A DNA stretch of 64,000 nt from JACKHA01 sp041401985 (GCA_041401985.1 JAWKTE010000009.1:124001-188000); one strand, 5' to 3'. Positions 17,487 through 26,105 are shown, counted from the first letter of the stretch. The notes: generated by a model not told the origin, from the letters alone. Numbers and translations: made by a program.

Positions 17487-20400
17487 TCACACCGCCACGA
17501 TGTTCACCAGCCGCCCCGGCACCACAATCACCTTCTTGATGCTCTTGCCCCGCACCAGCGGCTCGACCTCCGGGTGCGACAGCACGAACGACTGGATCGC
17601 GTCCTCGCCCGCGTCGGCGGGCACCTTGACCCGCGTCTTGACCTTGCCCGACAACTGCACCGCGACCTCGACCTCGTCGTCGCGCAGCATCGCCTCGTCG
17701 ATCGAAGGCCACGCCTGCCTGCACACCGAGCCCATCTTGTCCCGCAGGCCCAGGCGGTGCCACAGTTCCTCGGCCATGTGCGGCACGAACGGGGCCAGGC
17801 ACAGGGCCAGGCGCGACAGCTGGTCGCGCGTCAGGGTGCCGATGGGCTGGCTGTCGCCCTTGGTCTGGGCCTCGCCCTTGCCGGCGATGTTGACGAACTC
17901 GATCAGGGCCGCGATGGCGGTGTTGAAGGAGAGTTTGTCGATGTCGCCGCCGACTTTGTTGATGGTGCGGTGCAGCAGTTTCTCGAGCGTGGGGTCGGCC
18001 TCGGGGGCGGTCAGGGCCTCGCCGGTCTGTTCGGAGACGCCCAGGCGCCAGGCCCGCTGCAGGAAGCGGTGCAGGCCGACGATGTCGCGCGTGTTCCAGG
18101 GCTTGGACATCTCCAGCGGGCCCATGTACATCTCGTACAGGCGGAAGGTGTCGGCGCCGTAGTCGGCAATGATGTCGTCGGGGTTGACGACGTTCTTCAG
18201 GCTCTTGGACATCTTCGCGACGATCTGCGTCACGGCTTCGGCGGGCACGGGGCCGAAGAACCGCTCCACGTCGGCGTCCTTGCCGAAGGTCACAAACACG
18301 GACTCGCCGCGAGCCAGGCGGGCGTGGATCGCCTCGGGCAGGTTGGGCGTGTCGATCTGCTGCTTCAGCGGCTCGCCGGAGGGCAGCATGTGGACGGAGC
18401 AGAAGCCGCCATTGGCTGGCCGCAGCTCGTAGACCTCATCGGTCGGCACCAGCGTCTTGTCCTCGCGCTGGTACGCGTGGGCCGTGATCAGGCCCTGGTG
18501 GAACAGCGTGCGGAACGGTTCGGGCGTCGAGACGTGCCCCAGGTCGTACAGCACGTTCTGCCACCACCGGGCGTACAGCAGGTGCCCGACCGAGTGCTCG
18601 TCGCCGCCGACGTACAGATCGACGCCGGGGTTCTCGCCGCCCATCCAGTACGCCTCGGCCTGCTTGCCGACCAGGCGGTCCTTGTTCTTCGGGTCGCAGT
18701 AGCGGATCGCGTACCACGACGAGCCGGCCGAGCCCGGCATCGTGTTGGTCTCGCGCCGCACCGGCGTGTCCGGGGCCAGCAGCGCCGGATCGACGCCCGC
18801 CTGGCCCGCGGTCGTCTCGACCCACGAGGCCGCCTTGGCCAGCAGCGGCTGCGGGTCCTGGCTCTCGACCGGCTTGTAGTCGTCCAGCACCGGCAGTTTG
18901 ACCGGCAGGTGCGTGGCCGCCACCGGATAGTGGTTGCCGTCGTTGTCATACACGATCGGGAACGGCTCGCCCCAGTACCGCTGGCGGCTGAACGTCCAGT
19001 CCCGCAGCCGGCAGGTGGTCCTCTTTCGTCCGTGCCCCGACTTGTCCAGCCAGGCAAGGACCGCCTCCTTGGCCTGGGGCGTCTCCATGCCATCGAAGCC
19101 GACGCCCGCGCCGATCGAGTTGCAGGCGTAGCCCGAGTCCGGGCGGGCCGCGCCCAGTTCGAACTGGTACACCGGCGCGGGCAGGTGGGCGATGACCACG
19201 TCTTCCAGCGGGGGCTTGACCAGGATGCACCAGCCGCCCTCGTCCAGCGGGGTGATCTCGACCGCGCTCTCCGCGCCGGGCACGCCGTGCAGCACGTTGC
19301 TCAGCCCGTCGATGGCGATGGGCGAGTGCATCGGCGGGACGTAGACCGCCGAGTAGTAGTCCGGGTTGCCGAAGCGCTCGCCGACCTTCTCCCAGAACTG
19401 GGCCGGCCCCTCGCCGGCGGGGCGGACGACCAGGCGCATGGGCAGGTTGAACGCGCGGGCGAACGCGAAGTCGCGCTCGTCGTGGGCCGGCACCGCCATG
19501 ATCGCGCCCGTGCCGTAGCCCATCAGCACATAGTCCGCGACCCAGACCGGGATCGGCTCGCCGCTGGCGGGGTTCACGCACCGGATGCCCAGCGGCACGC
19601 CGGTCTTCTCCTTCGACTCCTGGCGTTCGACGTCGGACCGGTTGCGGGCCTTGGCGACGTAGTCCGCGATTCTCGCGGCGTCCTTGATCAGCCCGGGCTG
19701 CCTCTCGCCCAGAGCCAGCACGCGCTCGACCAGCGGATGCTCCGGGGCCACGACCATGTACGTCGCGCCGAAGATGGTGTCGGGGCGCGTGGTGAACACG
19801 TCAAGCGTCTGGGCCCCCAGGCCCTCGGCGGCCTTGGCGGGGTCGGCCGACTTCGTGCGCGGGTCCAGCAGCGGGAAGCGGATCTCCGCGCCCTCGCTCC
19901 GCCCGATCCAGTCGCTCTGCTTCTTCTTGGTCGACGCGGGCCAGGCCAGCATGTCCAGCTGGCGCAGCAGGCGGTCGGCGTGGGCCGTGATCCGGAACAT
20001 CCACTGACGCAGCGGCTTGCGCAGCACGGGGTGCCCGCCCCGCTCGCTCTTGCCGTCGATCACCTCGTCGTTGGCCAGCACCGTGCCCAGGGCCGGGCAC
20101 CAGTTGACCGTCGACTCGCCGACGTAGGCCAGGCGCTGGTTGTCGATGAAACCGCGGCGATCCTCCGGCGACAGGTCCTGCCAGCGCCGTGCGCCGCTTG
20201 GCTTGGCGCCCGTCGCGCCCGCGCTCCGCACCAGGGAGCCCATCGACCCGACCAGGAACTCGCCCGACTCCAGCCCCGCGACCAGTTCCGCGATCGGCCT
20301 GGCTCGCCCGGGCTTGCCGTCGGTCTTCGACGGGGCCTGCTCGTCGAACCACGCGTTGTAGATCTCCAGGAAGACCCACTGCGTCCAGCGGTAGTAGTCC

Positions 20401-20873
20401 TCATCGATCGTGCCGAACTCACGCGACCAGTCGTACGAGAACCCGAACCGGCGCAGTTGACGCCGGAAGTTGTCGATCGACTTGCGCGTCGTCTCGGCCG
20501 GGTGGACGCCGGTCTGGATCGCGTACTGCTCGGCGGGCAGGCCGAAGGCGTCCCAGCCCATCGGGTGCAGGACGTTGCAGCCCTTCATCCGCTTGAAGCG
20601 CGACACGATGTCGGTCGCGGTGTAGCCCTCGGGGTGCCCGACGTGCAGGCCCGCGCCGGAGGGGTACGGGAACATGTCCAGGCAGTAGAACTTGGGCCGC
20701 CAGTCCTCGAAACCGGGCTCGCCGGGGTTGGGCTGGCGGAACGTGTCCTCTTCCAGCCACGCGGCCTGCCAGTGGGTCTCGATCTGGCCCGCCAGGGCCG
20801 CGGAATAGCGGTGAAGGGACAGATTCTCGGACCTGCCGCCGGCTGCCGAACTCGGGTTTGGGGTGGTTGGCAT
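17487..20873 (-). CDS. leuS: Leucyl-tRNA synthetase
   Basis: A 1128-residue class I synthetase that charges tRNA-Leu. The HIGH-type motif is in GLHVGHPEGY (about residue 75), preceded by KFYCLDMFPYPSG, and KMSKSLKNVVNPDD is near 887. The editing (CP1) domain and the C-terminal domain with a VRVP-like strand are present. It is about 260 residues longer than the E. coli enzyme. One clear insertion lies around 150-215, between the conserved NAWFDEQ region and the LAYVGE segment, and it is rich in Gly, Ala and Arg. The ATG at 20873 was chosen; another in-frame ATG lies at 20903. A leader with a probable attenuator lies upstream (21024-21137). Confidence 0.95.
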   Translation of the reverse strand: MPTTPNPSSAAGGRSENLSLHRYSAALAGQIETHWQAAWLEEDTFRQPNPGEPGFEDWRPKFYCLDMFPYPSGAGLHVGHPEGYTATDIVSRFKRMKGCNVLHPMGWDAFGLPAEQYAIQTGVHPAETTRKSIDNFRRQLRRFGFSYDWSREFGTIDEDYYRWTQWVFLEIYNAWFDEQAPSKTDGKPGRARPIAELVAGLESGEFLVGSMGSLVRSAGATGAKPSGARRWQDLSPEDRRGFIDNQRLAYVGESTVNWCPALGTVLANDEVIDGKSERGGHPVLRKPLRQWMFRITAHADRLLRQLDMLAWPASTKKKQSDWIGRSEGAEIRFPLLDPRTKSADPAKAAEGLGAQTLDVFTTRPDTIFGATYMVVAPEHPLVERVLALGERQPGLIKDAARIADYVAKARNRSDVERQESKEKTGVPLGIRCVNPASGEPIPVWVADYVLMGYGTGAIMAVPAHDERDFAFARAFNLPMRLVVRPAGEGPAQFWEKVGERFGNPDYYSAVYVPPMHSPIAIDGLSNVLHGVPGAESAVEITPLDEGGWCILVKPPLEDVVIAHLPAPVYQFELGAARPDSGYACNSIGAGVGFDGMETPQAKEAVLAWLDKSGHGRKRTTCRLRDWTFSRQRYWGEPFPIVYDNDGNHYPVAATHLPVKLPVLDDYKPVESQDPQPLLAKAASWVETTAGQAGVDPALLAPDTPVRRETNTMPGSAGSSWYAIRYCDPKNKDRLVGKQAEAYWMGGENPGVDLYVGGDEHSVGHLLYARWWQNVLYDLGHVSTPEPFRTLFHQGLITAHAYQREDKTLVPTDEVYELRPANGGFCSVHMLPSGEPLKQQIDTPNLPEAIHARLARGESVFVTFGKDADVERFFGPVPAEAVTQIVAKMSKSLKNVVNPDDIIADYGADTFRLYEMYMGPLEMSKPWNTRDIVGLHRFLQRAWRLGVSEQTGEALTAPEADPTLEKLLHRTINKVGGDIDKLSFNTAIAALIEFVNIAGKGEAQTKGDSQPIGTLTRDQLSRLALCLAPFVPHMAEELWHRLGLRDKMGSVCRQAWPSIDEAMLRDDEVEVAVQLSGKVKTRVKVPADAGEDAIQSFVLSHPEVEPLVRGKSIKKVIVVPGRLVNIVAV

Positions 20874-21023
20874 GGGGGGGCTCGGCGTGGGCGCAGACGG
20901 CATCGCGGGCAAGATCGGCAAGAACTGCGGGTGGCTGGAGGCAGCGGCACGCCCGAACTTCCGCACGCCCGCCCCGACCGGCCCATCTTCTCCCCGGCCG
21001 TGCCCGATCGGGCGGCCGGGTCC

Positions 21024-21057
21024 AAAAACAACGGAGGCTCCGCACGCACGGAGCCCC
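21024..21057 (-). terminator. Intrinsic terminator in the leuS leader (probable attenuator)
   Basis: On the minus strand GGCTCCG (21055-21049) and CGGAGCC (21042-21036) form a 7-bp stem, extendable to 9, with a 6-nt loop. A few bases later comes a U-run TTGTTTTT (21031-21024). It lies about 150 nt before the leuS start and inside its transcript, with no other minus-strand gene upstream for it to terminate. The 5' arm can pair alternatively with CGGACCCC (21095-21088). Confidence 0.7.
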
Positions 21058-21083
21058 ACCCGACGCGGCTTGGCGGGCCGCGA

Positions 21084-21125
21084 TCAGGGGGTCCGAATCG
21101 GAAGTCGGAGGTTCAGGCCCATCAT
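21084..21125 (-). CDS. Candidate leucine-containing leader peptide of leuS
   Basis: A 13-codon reading frame encodes MMGLNLRLPIRTP and ends at TGA. Three of the 13 codons are leucine (CTG, CTC, CTT at positions 4, 6, 8), clustered before the segment that can pair with the terminator arm. A strong -10 element TATACT (21137-21132) lies 6 nt before the first ATG, so the mRNA would start on or near this codon. Size, position and codon content match a transcription-attenuation leader; that it is translated is inference. Confidence 0.5.
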   Translation of the reverse strand: MMGLNLRLPIRTP

Positions 21126-21131
21126 GGGGTG

Positions 21132-21137
21132 AGTATA
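21132..21137 (-). promoter_or_regulatory. -10 element of the leuS leader transcript
   Basis: TATACT on the minus strand matches the -10 consensus at 5 of 6 positions. The -35 region is poor (GC-rich). The expected start site falls at about 21125, giving a leader of roughly 250 nt before leuS. Confidence 0.6.
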
Positions 21138-21238
21138 CGCCCTCCGGCTGGGGGACCGGCACGTTCGGCCCGATAAGGTAGTCTGGCGATGCGCCGGACC
21201 AAGCCGCGTCCGGGCGTCAGGCAGGAGGATCGGCGCGG

Positions 21239-22672
21239 ATGCTCGAGTACGACCTGGTGGTGATCGGTTCCGGCCCGGCGGGGCAGAAGGCGGCGATCCA
21301 GGCCGCCAAACTCGGGCGGCGGGTCTGCGTCGCCGAGGCCCGCGAAGTCGTGGGCGGGGCGGCGGTAAACACCGGCACGATCCCCTCCAAGGCCCTGCGC
21401 GAGGCGATCCTGCGGTACGCCGGTCGCGAAGGAGCCAGCCCCCGGATCGCCGACTTCGCCGCCGCAGCCGCGGCCGGTCCGGGCAAGCCGGGGCTGCTGG
21501 CCGGGCTGTGGTCGTCGTGCCAGGAGGTCATCAAGGACGAGATCAGCATCGTCCGCGGGCACTTCCACTCGAACCGGATCGACCTGGTCACCGGGCGGGC
21601 CCAGTTCCGCGACGCCAACATCATCGACGTCGTCGGCCCCCACGCCTCGACCGCGATCCGCGGCGAGAAGATCCTCATCGGCGTCGGCACGTCGCCCGCC
21701 AAGCCCGCCGAGGTGCCGTTCGGCGAGAACGACGTCATCACGTCCGACGAACTGCTCACGCTGCACCGACTCCCGCACTCGATGATCGTCGTCGGCGGCG
21801 GCGTGATCGGCACGGAGTACACCTCGATGCTCGCGGCCCTGGGCGTCAAGGTCACGCTGGTCGAGGGGCGCAGCCGCCTGCTGGACTTCGTGGACGCCGA
21901 GATCATCGAAGCGCTGCAGTACCACCTCCGCCAGGCGGGCGTGACGCTGCGCCTGGGCGAGAAGGTCGTGTCAATCCGCAAGGTCGCCCCGCCCCCGGGC
22001 GCGCGGGCGACCAACGAGTTCATGGCCGAGGCGACGCTCGAGAGCGGCAAAACGCTGCGGGCCGACTGCCTGCTGTACTGCATCGGTCGCCAGGGCGCGA
22101 CCGATGCGCTGAACCTCGGGGCCGCGGGCCTCAAGGCCGACAAGCGCGGGCGGATCGACGTGAACCAGTTCGGCCAGACGGAGGTTCCGCACATCTATGC
22201 CGCGGGCGACGTGGTGGGCTTCCCGGCCCTGGCGTCCACGAGCATGGAGCAGGGGCGCCTCGCGGCGTGCCACATGTTCGGGGCCGCCACCGAGCCGGTG
22301 CCGGAACTGCTGCCCTACGGCATCTACGCGATCCCCGAGATCAGCATGGTCGGCTGGACCGAAGAGCACCTGACCCGCGAGGGCGTGCCGTACGAGGCCG
22401 GCATCGCGTCGTACCGCGAGATCGCGCGCGGCCAGTTGCTGGGCGACGAGATCGGGATGCTCAAACTGCTCATCCACCAGGAATCGCACGCGATCCTGGG
22501 CGTCCACGTGATCGGCACCGGGGCGACCGAACTGGTCCACATCGGCCAGGCGGCCATCGCGTTCAAGGCCACGGTCGAGTACTTCATCAACGCGGTGTTC
22601 AACTACCCGACGCTGGCCGAGTGCTACAAGGTGGCGGCGCTGAATGGGTTGAACAAGTTGAGGCATGTGTAG
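21239..22672 (+). CDS. sthA: Soluble (Si-specific) pyridine nucleotide transhydrogenase
   Basis: A 477-residue flavoprotein of the disulfide-reductase family. FAD is bound by GSGPAGQKAA (about residues 10-19) and NAD(P) by GGGVIGTEYTSML. The site that holds the CxxxxC redox pair in lipoamide dehydrogenase reads GGAAVNTGTIPSK, with both cysteines lost, and the C-terminal catalytic His is replaced (YPTLAE). This pattern is typical of SthA/UdhA enzymes, which move reducing equivalents between NADH and NADPH through FAD alone. AGGAGG lies 9-14 nt before the ATG, one of the few clear Shine-Dalgarno sites in this window. It is divergent from leuS. Confidence 0.9.
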   Translation: MLEYDLVVIGSGPAGQKAAIQAAKLGRRVCVAEAREVVGGAAVNTGTIPSKALREAILRYAGREGASPRIADFAAAAAAGPGKPGLLAGLWSSCQEVIKDEISIVRGHFHSNRIDLVTGRAQFRDANIIDVVGPHASTAIRGEKILIGVGTSPAKPAEVPFGENDVITSDELLTLHRLPHSMIVVGGGVIGTEYTSMLAALGVKVTLVEGRSRLLDFVDAEIIEALQYHLRQAGVTLRLGEKVVSIRKVAPPPGARATNEFMAEATLESGKTLRADCLLYCIGRQGATDALNLGAAGLKADKRGRIDVNQFGQTEVPHIYAAGDVVGFPALASTSMEQGRLAACHMFGAATEPVPELLPYGIYAIPEISMVGWTEEHLTREGVPYEAGIASYREIARGQLLGDEIGMLKLLIHQESHAILGVHVIGTGATELVHIGQAAIAFKATVEYFINAVFNYPTLAECYKVAALNGLNKLRHV

Positions 22673-22880
22673 CGTGGCGGACGAACCAGCAGTGCCGACC
22701 GAGAACCACCCGCCGCTTGAGGATCCGTTCCTCGACGAGGTCCGCGCCTTGAAGGAGCGGGCGTCGGCCCGATTCGACCACGATCTCACCCGCATCTTCG
22801 AGCACCTGCGCGAGATCGAGCGCCGCCACGCGGATCGGGTCGTTCCAGACCAAGACGCCGGGCGCGGGCAAGTGGCATGA
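22665..22880 (+). CDS. Small conserved-type protein of unknown function
   Basis: A 71-residue ORF whose ATG overlaps the end of sthA by 8 nt; a GTG at 22674 is an alternative start. The central part, FLDEVRALKERASARFDHDL followed by TRIFEHLREIERRH, is predicted helical and matches the general look of small bacterial proteins of the form 'EVR..RE..A..F..DL..I...L' often found near toxin-antitoxin genes. No toxin is adjacent here. The overlap suggests translational coupling to sthA. Confidence 0.55.
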   Translation: MCSVADEPAVPTENHPPLEDPFLDEVRALKERASARFDHDLTRIFEHLREIERRHADRVVPDQDAGRGQVA

Positions 22881-22920
22881 GCCTGGCCAGTTTGAACGGA
22901 ACGCCCAGCGTCCGCGGGCG

Positions 22921-23172
22921 TTGAACGGGATCGACAGCGTGAGCAACCCCGCCTCAACCAACCCCGAGTACTTCGACTACCGCCGCGTCGCCCGCGAGGC
23001 CGGGGTGTCGGACGCCGACCTGGGCGAGATCGAGGCGGCGGTGCGGGCCGAGCATCCCGGCGACGCGATGATGGCCGAGTTGCGCCTCCTGCGGACGATG
23101 CGCGCGATCCGCGACCGGTTCGCGACGGTTGCCGATGCGTTGCTCGAGGCGCGACGGTCCGACGCCGCCTGA
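22921..23172 (+). CDS. Small acidic hypothetical protein
   Basis: An 83-residue ORF starting at TTG 22921, or more likely 77 residues from GTG 22939. The sequence is mostly helical (AGVSDADLGEIEAAVRAEHP, then MMAELRLLRTMRAIRDRF). I recognise no family. It follows the small ORF at 22665 by 40 nt in the same direction and could be co-transcribed with sthA. Its codon pattern (G/C at third positions) supports coding. Confidence 0.5.
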   Translation: MNGIDSVSNPASTNPEYFDYRRVAREAGVSDADLGEIEAAVRAEHPGDAMMAELRLLRTMRAIRDRFATVADALLEARRSDAA

Positions 23173-23207
23173 TCGCCGCGGGGTGCGGCTGCGTCCATCC
23201 AGCGCGC

Positions 23208-23299
23208 GCGAGCCGGGGCGTCCCCGCCCCGGTGCCCGCCTCTGCAATGTGAGTGATCGCTTCGATCCGCCGATCCGGGGCGGGGACGCCCCGGCTCGC
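23208..23299. repeat. Inverted pair of the 25-nt palindromic repeat
   Basis: Copies at 23208-23232 and 23275-23299 face each other, identical in sequence to the pair at 3568-3656. They lie between the convergent genes ending at 23172 and 23305, where such a pair could act as a bidirectional terminator or protect 3' ends. Confidence 0.8.
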
Positions 23300-23304
23300 T
23301 GCGG

Positions 23305-23946
23305 TCAGTTCCGCACCCGCCGCCGGCGCACCGCCAGCAGCCCGCCCGCACCCAGCAGCGCCATCGAGCCAGGCGCCGGCACGATCCGCGTGTACACCCG
23401 GATCTGCTCGAAGTCCGCGATGCCGGGTGTCGTGAGCAGGTCGAACGAGATCGTGTTGCCGCTGATCGAGACGATCGACTGGGCCCCGGCGAACGAGTTG
23501 ATGCCGCGGAACGGCGTGAACGTCGGGTACAGGGTCGGGCCCGCGCCCGCGGCCGCGTCGGAGGCGTCCAGGAACAGGTCCGAATACGCCACGCCCACGA
23601 TCGGGTTGTTGAACGTGACCGTCCCGACGACCGACGCGCCCGAGAAGTCCTCGAGGTGGATGAAGTGGCTGTCGACCAGCCCGTTCACCACGCCCGCGGT
23701 CGGCAGCAGCGAAGACGACGGGTTGATCGAGAGGTCCACCGGCAGGCCGACGGCGATGAAGCCCTGCTGCTCGTCCCAGGCCCGGGCCGGGGCCCCGGTG
23801 AGCGAGCCGAACGTGGCCGACGGCGGCGGGGCGATCTGCGTCGCGTTGCCGGTCCAGCCGGTGATGGCGGCGCTCGCGTGGGTCGCCATCCCGGCGAGGG
23901 CGGCGAGCGTGAGAGCGGCGAAGGAGGCGGTCTGGCGAGTCGTCAT
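23305..23946 (-). CDS. Secreted protein with PEP-CTERM-type sorting signal
   Basis: A 213-residue exported protein. A signal peptide (about 1-28, ending near THASA) is followed by a beta-rich domain of unknown function. The C-terminal tripartite signal is VPAPGSMALLGAGGLLAVRRRR: a PAPG variant of the PEP motif, a hydrophobic helix and an Arg cluster. Such proteins are cut and anchored by an exosortase; no exosortase is in the window. GAGGAAAG lies about 8 nt before the ATG at 23946, supporting this start over an upstream in-frame ATG. Its C-terminus abuts the palindromic repeat. Confidence 0.82.
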   Translation of the reverse strand: MTTRQTASFAALTLAALAGMATHASAAITGWTGNATQIAPPPSATFGSLTGAPARAWDEQQGFIAVGLPVDLSINPSSSLLPTAGVVNGLVDSHFIHLEDFSGASVVGTVTFNNPIVGVAYSDLFLDASDAAAGAGPTLYPTFTPFRGINSFAGAQSIVSISGNTISFDLLTTPGIADFEQIRVYTRIVPAPGSMALLGAGGLLAVRRRRVRN

Positions 23947-24057
23947 GGGATTCTTTCCTCGGTGTCGTGCGTGCCGTCCGGTCGGGCCCGTGATGCCCCC
24001 GGTCCGGTCCCGATGAAGCGACGTCGCCCGGCCCCGCTCACGCGACCCAACGAAATC

Positions 24058-24081
24058 GGGGCGGGCCATGCGGCCCGCCCC
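24058..24081 (-). terminator. Intrinsic terminator downstream of the lamin-tail PEP-CTERM gene
   Basis: A perfect 10-bp stem GGGGCGGGCC/GGCCCGCCCC with a 4-nt loop is followed on the minus strand by GATTTCGTT. It lies 37 nt after the stop of the gene at 24118-24765. Confidence 0.75.
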
Positions 24082-24117
24082 TTCGGGATGCAGTTGGGTC
24101 GCTCCGACAACTCGAGA

Positions 24118-24765
24118 TCAAGCGCGGCGGCGGCGAACACCGACCAGCCCGCCCAGAGCCAGCAGCGCGGCCGAGGCCGGGGCCGGGACCACGCCGGGGG
24201 AGCCGACGAGCGTCCACTCGAAGTTCGGGGCCGTGCCGAGGGTCGTGTTGGTGAACACGTTCGACTCGTACGCGCCGTTGACGCCGAGGGCGGAAAGCGT
24301 CGGCGAACCGCCGCCGAGGCGCTCGATGGTGAACGTGCCGCTGGACAGGGGCGCGCCGTAGATGAGCGCATCGACGACAACGCCGCCCGCGTCGAGCAGG
24401 TTGACCTCGTCGCCGCCCTGGCCGAGCCCGCCGCCGCCGTTGGTCAGGCCGACGTTGCCGACCGCGCCCCAGACGCTGGCGAACTGGGCCAGCGTGGTGG
24501 GGTTGGAGGCGATCAGGAACACGGCCGACTCGCCGGGGTTCAGGACGAACGAGTCGAGTTGCCCGGCGTTGGCGAGCGTCGGGTTGACGTCGTCGTAGAA
24601 GAAGTTGCCGGTGTCGATGGCGGCGGCGCCGACGTTGGTGACCTCGAACCAGTCCTCGGTGCCGTCCTCGCCATCGATGCCGATGTAGGTCTCGGTGATG
24701 GACAACTGGGCGGAGGCGACGCCGGCGACCGCCGCGAGAGCGGCAAGGCAAACCACGGTCTTCAT
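24118..24765 (-). CDS. Secreted lamin-tail-domain protein with PEP-CTERM-type signal
   Basis: A 215-residue protein with a signal peptide (1-19, cleavage after ASA). The body resembles the bacterial lamin-tail (LTD) fold: LSITETYIGIDGEDGTEDWF, then VTNVGAAAIDTG, and NPGESAVFLI later. The C-terminus is VPAPASAALLALGGLVGVRRRR, a PEP-CTERM-like anchor. Lamin-tail domains are often found in secreted and surface proteins with unknown ligands. AGGAG lies about 8 nt before the ATG. The neighbour at 26106 also starts with a lamin-tail-like domain but has a different C-terminus. Confidence 0.82.
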   Translation of the reverse strand: MKTVVCLAALAAVAGVASAQLSITETYIGIDGEDGTEDWFEVTNVGAAAIDTGNFFYDDVNPTLANAGQLDSFVLNPGESAVFLIASNPTTLAQFASVWGAVGNVGLTNGGGGLGQGGDEVNLLDAGGVVVDALIYGAPLSSGTFTIERLGGGSPTLSALGVNGAYESNVFTNTTLGTAPNFEWTLVGSPGVVPAPASAALLALGGLVGVRRRRA

Positions 24766-24907
24766 GTCTCGAACTCCTCTCCTGCCGGGCGTTCCCGCCC
24801 GGCGTGCGGTGCGGGTGGCGCACGCCGCCCGCGGACCCCCGTCGGTACCCGTCGATAGGGGAGAAGATGCTTGCGGGCTCGCGGCGTCGGAACAGGGCGG
24901 CGTGCGC

Positions 24908-24973
24908 TCAGATTGCGCGAAGAACGCGTGGGGGAACCGCGGTCCGCGCCGCGTCAAGATTTGCGCAATCTGA
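24908..24973. repeat. 11-bp inverted repeat in a divergent intergenic region
   Basis: TCAGATTGCGC (24908-24918) and GCGCAATCTGA (24963-24973) are exact inverted copies 44 nt apart, between the divergent genes at 24765 and 25056. This could be an operator pair or a hairpin in the leader of the pseudopilin gene. The rest of this 290-nt gap shows no other structure. Confidence 0.55.
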
Positions 24974-25055
24974 ACAGATCGGCCCGCCGCCCCGTCCAAG
25001 GCTTCCCTCCCCGGGAGTACATGCCTCGGCCGGGATCGCCAGGAGCCGCGCCCAC

Positions 25056-26024
25056 ATGCAAGAAAGCCGCACCGAACGGGGGGCGTTCACGCTCATCGAG
25101 TTGCTCGTCGTGATCGCGATCATCGCGCTGCTGATCGGGATCCTGCTGCCCGCGCTCGGGGCCGCCCGCGACGCGGGTCGCCAGGCCGTGGGCTCGAGCA
25201 ATCTCCGTCAGTTCGGCGTCGGGTTCTTCGCCTACAGCGTGGACAACGACGGCTACTACTGCTCCGGGGCGTGGTGGAACCGCACGACCCGTTCCCACGG
25301 CGCGATCGACGAGTCCGGCTGGGTGGCCGACCAGGTCAACGGCGGGTACACCGTGCCGGGCAACCTGCTCTCGCCGGGCAGCCCGGCCCGGTTCAGCCAG
25401 CAACTGATCATGACCGAACTGAACTCGTCCGGGTCGTGGCGGACGTTCACCGAGGCCGAGCGCGACGACCTGATCACGCGCGGGTTCAACACGAACTACA
25501 CGCAGTCGTGGTACATGGCCCACACGGAGGTCCGCAACCGCACCTCCGCAGCCGCGGACCTCTACAACCCGCGCGACACCATCGGCCCGCTGGCCGACCG
25601 CTTCCTCGCCAACGTCCAGACCACCATGGTCCCGCTGCTGGGCGATCCGCACACCGACGCCACCTCCGCATCGGAACTGATCTCCTACCGGGGCGACCCC
25701 TATCCGACCGCCAAACTCATGACCGATGGCCCGCGGGCCGGGGCCTTCGGCGGGCCCAACGGCTTCGAGTGGCGCTGGCAGGACTTCTCGGACTTCGGCC
25801 CGGCCTACGGCCCGCCCCGCGGCATCTTCAACGCGCGGGGGCACAGCAAGTCCGTCGGCCAACTGCTCTTCGCCGACGGGCACGCCGACTCGTTCCGCGA
25901 CGCGGACAACAACGGCACGTTCGCGCCCGAGACCAACGCCGGCGGGCAGACCGTCGTGCCCGTCAACTACCCCGACTTCGGCAACCGTGTGTTCTTCGGC
26001 ACGCTCACAAACGGGCGGCCTTGA
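25056..26024 (+). CDS. Type II pseudopilin-like protein with prepilin methylation motif
   Basis: A 322-residue protein with a type IV prepilin N-terminus: charged leader, then GAFTLIELLVVIAIIALLIG, the cleavage/methylation site (after Gly, before Phe) with Glu at +5 and a hydrophobic helix. The large C-terminal domain contains LLFADGHADSF, like the H-x(n)-DG motif seen in the many planctomycete pseudopilins of this sort. Such proteins are exported by type II secretion or pilus machinery. No assembly genes are present nearby. The next gene, 26106, encodes another secreted protein, so the two may form a surface-protein cluster. Confidence 0.85.
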   Translation: MQESRTERGAFTLIELLVVIAIIALLIGILLPALGAARDAGRQAVGSSNLRQFGVGFFAYSVDNDGYYCSGAWWNRTTRSHGAIDESGWVADQVNGGYTVPGNLLSPGSPARFSQQLIMTELNSSGSWRTFTEAERDDLITRGFNTNYTQSWYMAHTEVRNRTSAAADLYNPRDTIGPLADRFLANVQTTMVPLLGDPHTDATSASELISYRGDPYPTAKLMTDGPRAGAFGGPNGFEWRWQDFSDFGPAYGPPRGIFNARGHSKSVGQLLFADGHADSFRDADNNGTFAPETNAGGQTVVPVNYPDFGNRVFFGTLTNGRP

Positions 26025-26105
26025 CCAGTCGCGACGCCCGCGCGTGTCGGCGCGGCGTCGATTCCAACCCAGCGCAAACGCGTCTGATCGAGAGAGAGAG
26101 AACCA

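Noticed and set aside
21024..21137. T-box riboswitch upstream of leuS
   Set aside because: No T-box consensus or specifier stem is visible, the leader is short, and T-boxes are not typical of this group; the leader-peptide layout fits better.
17574..21176. 1200-codon plus-strand frame opposite leuS
   Set aside because: This is the shadow typical of GC-rich genes; the minus strand has all LeuRS motifs.
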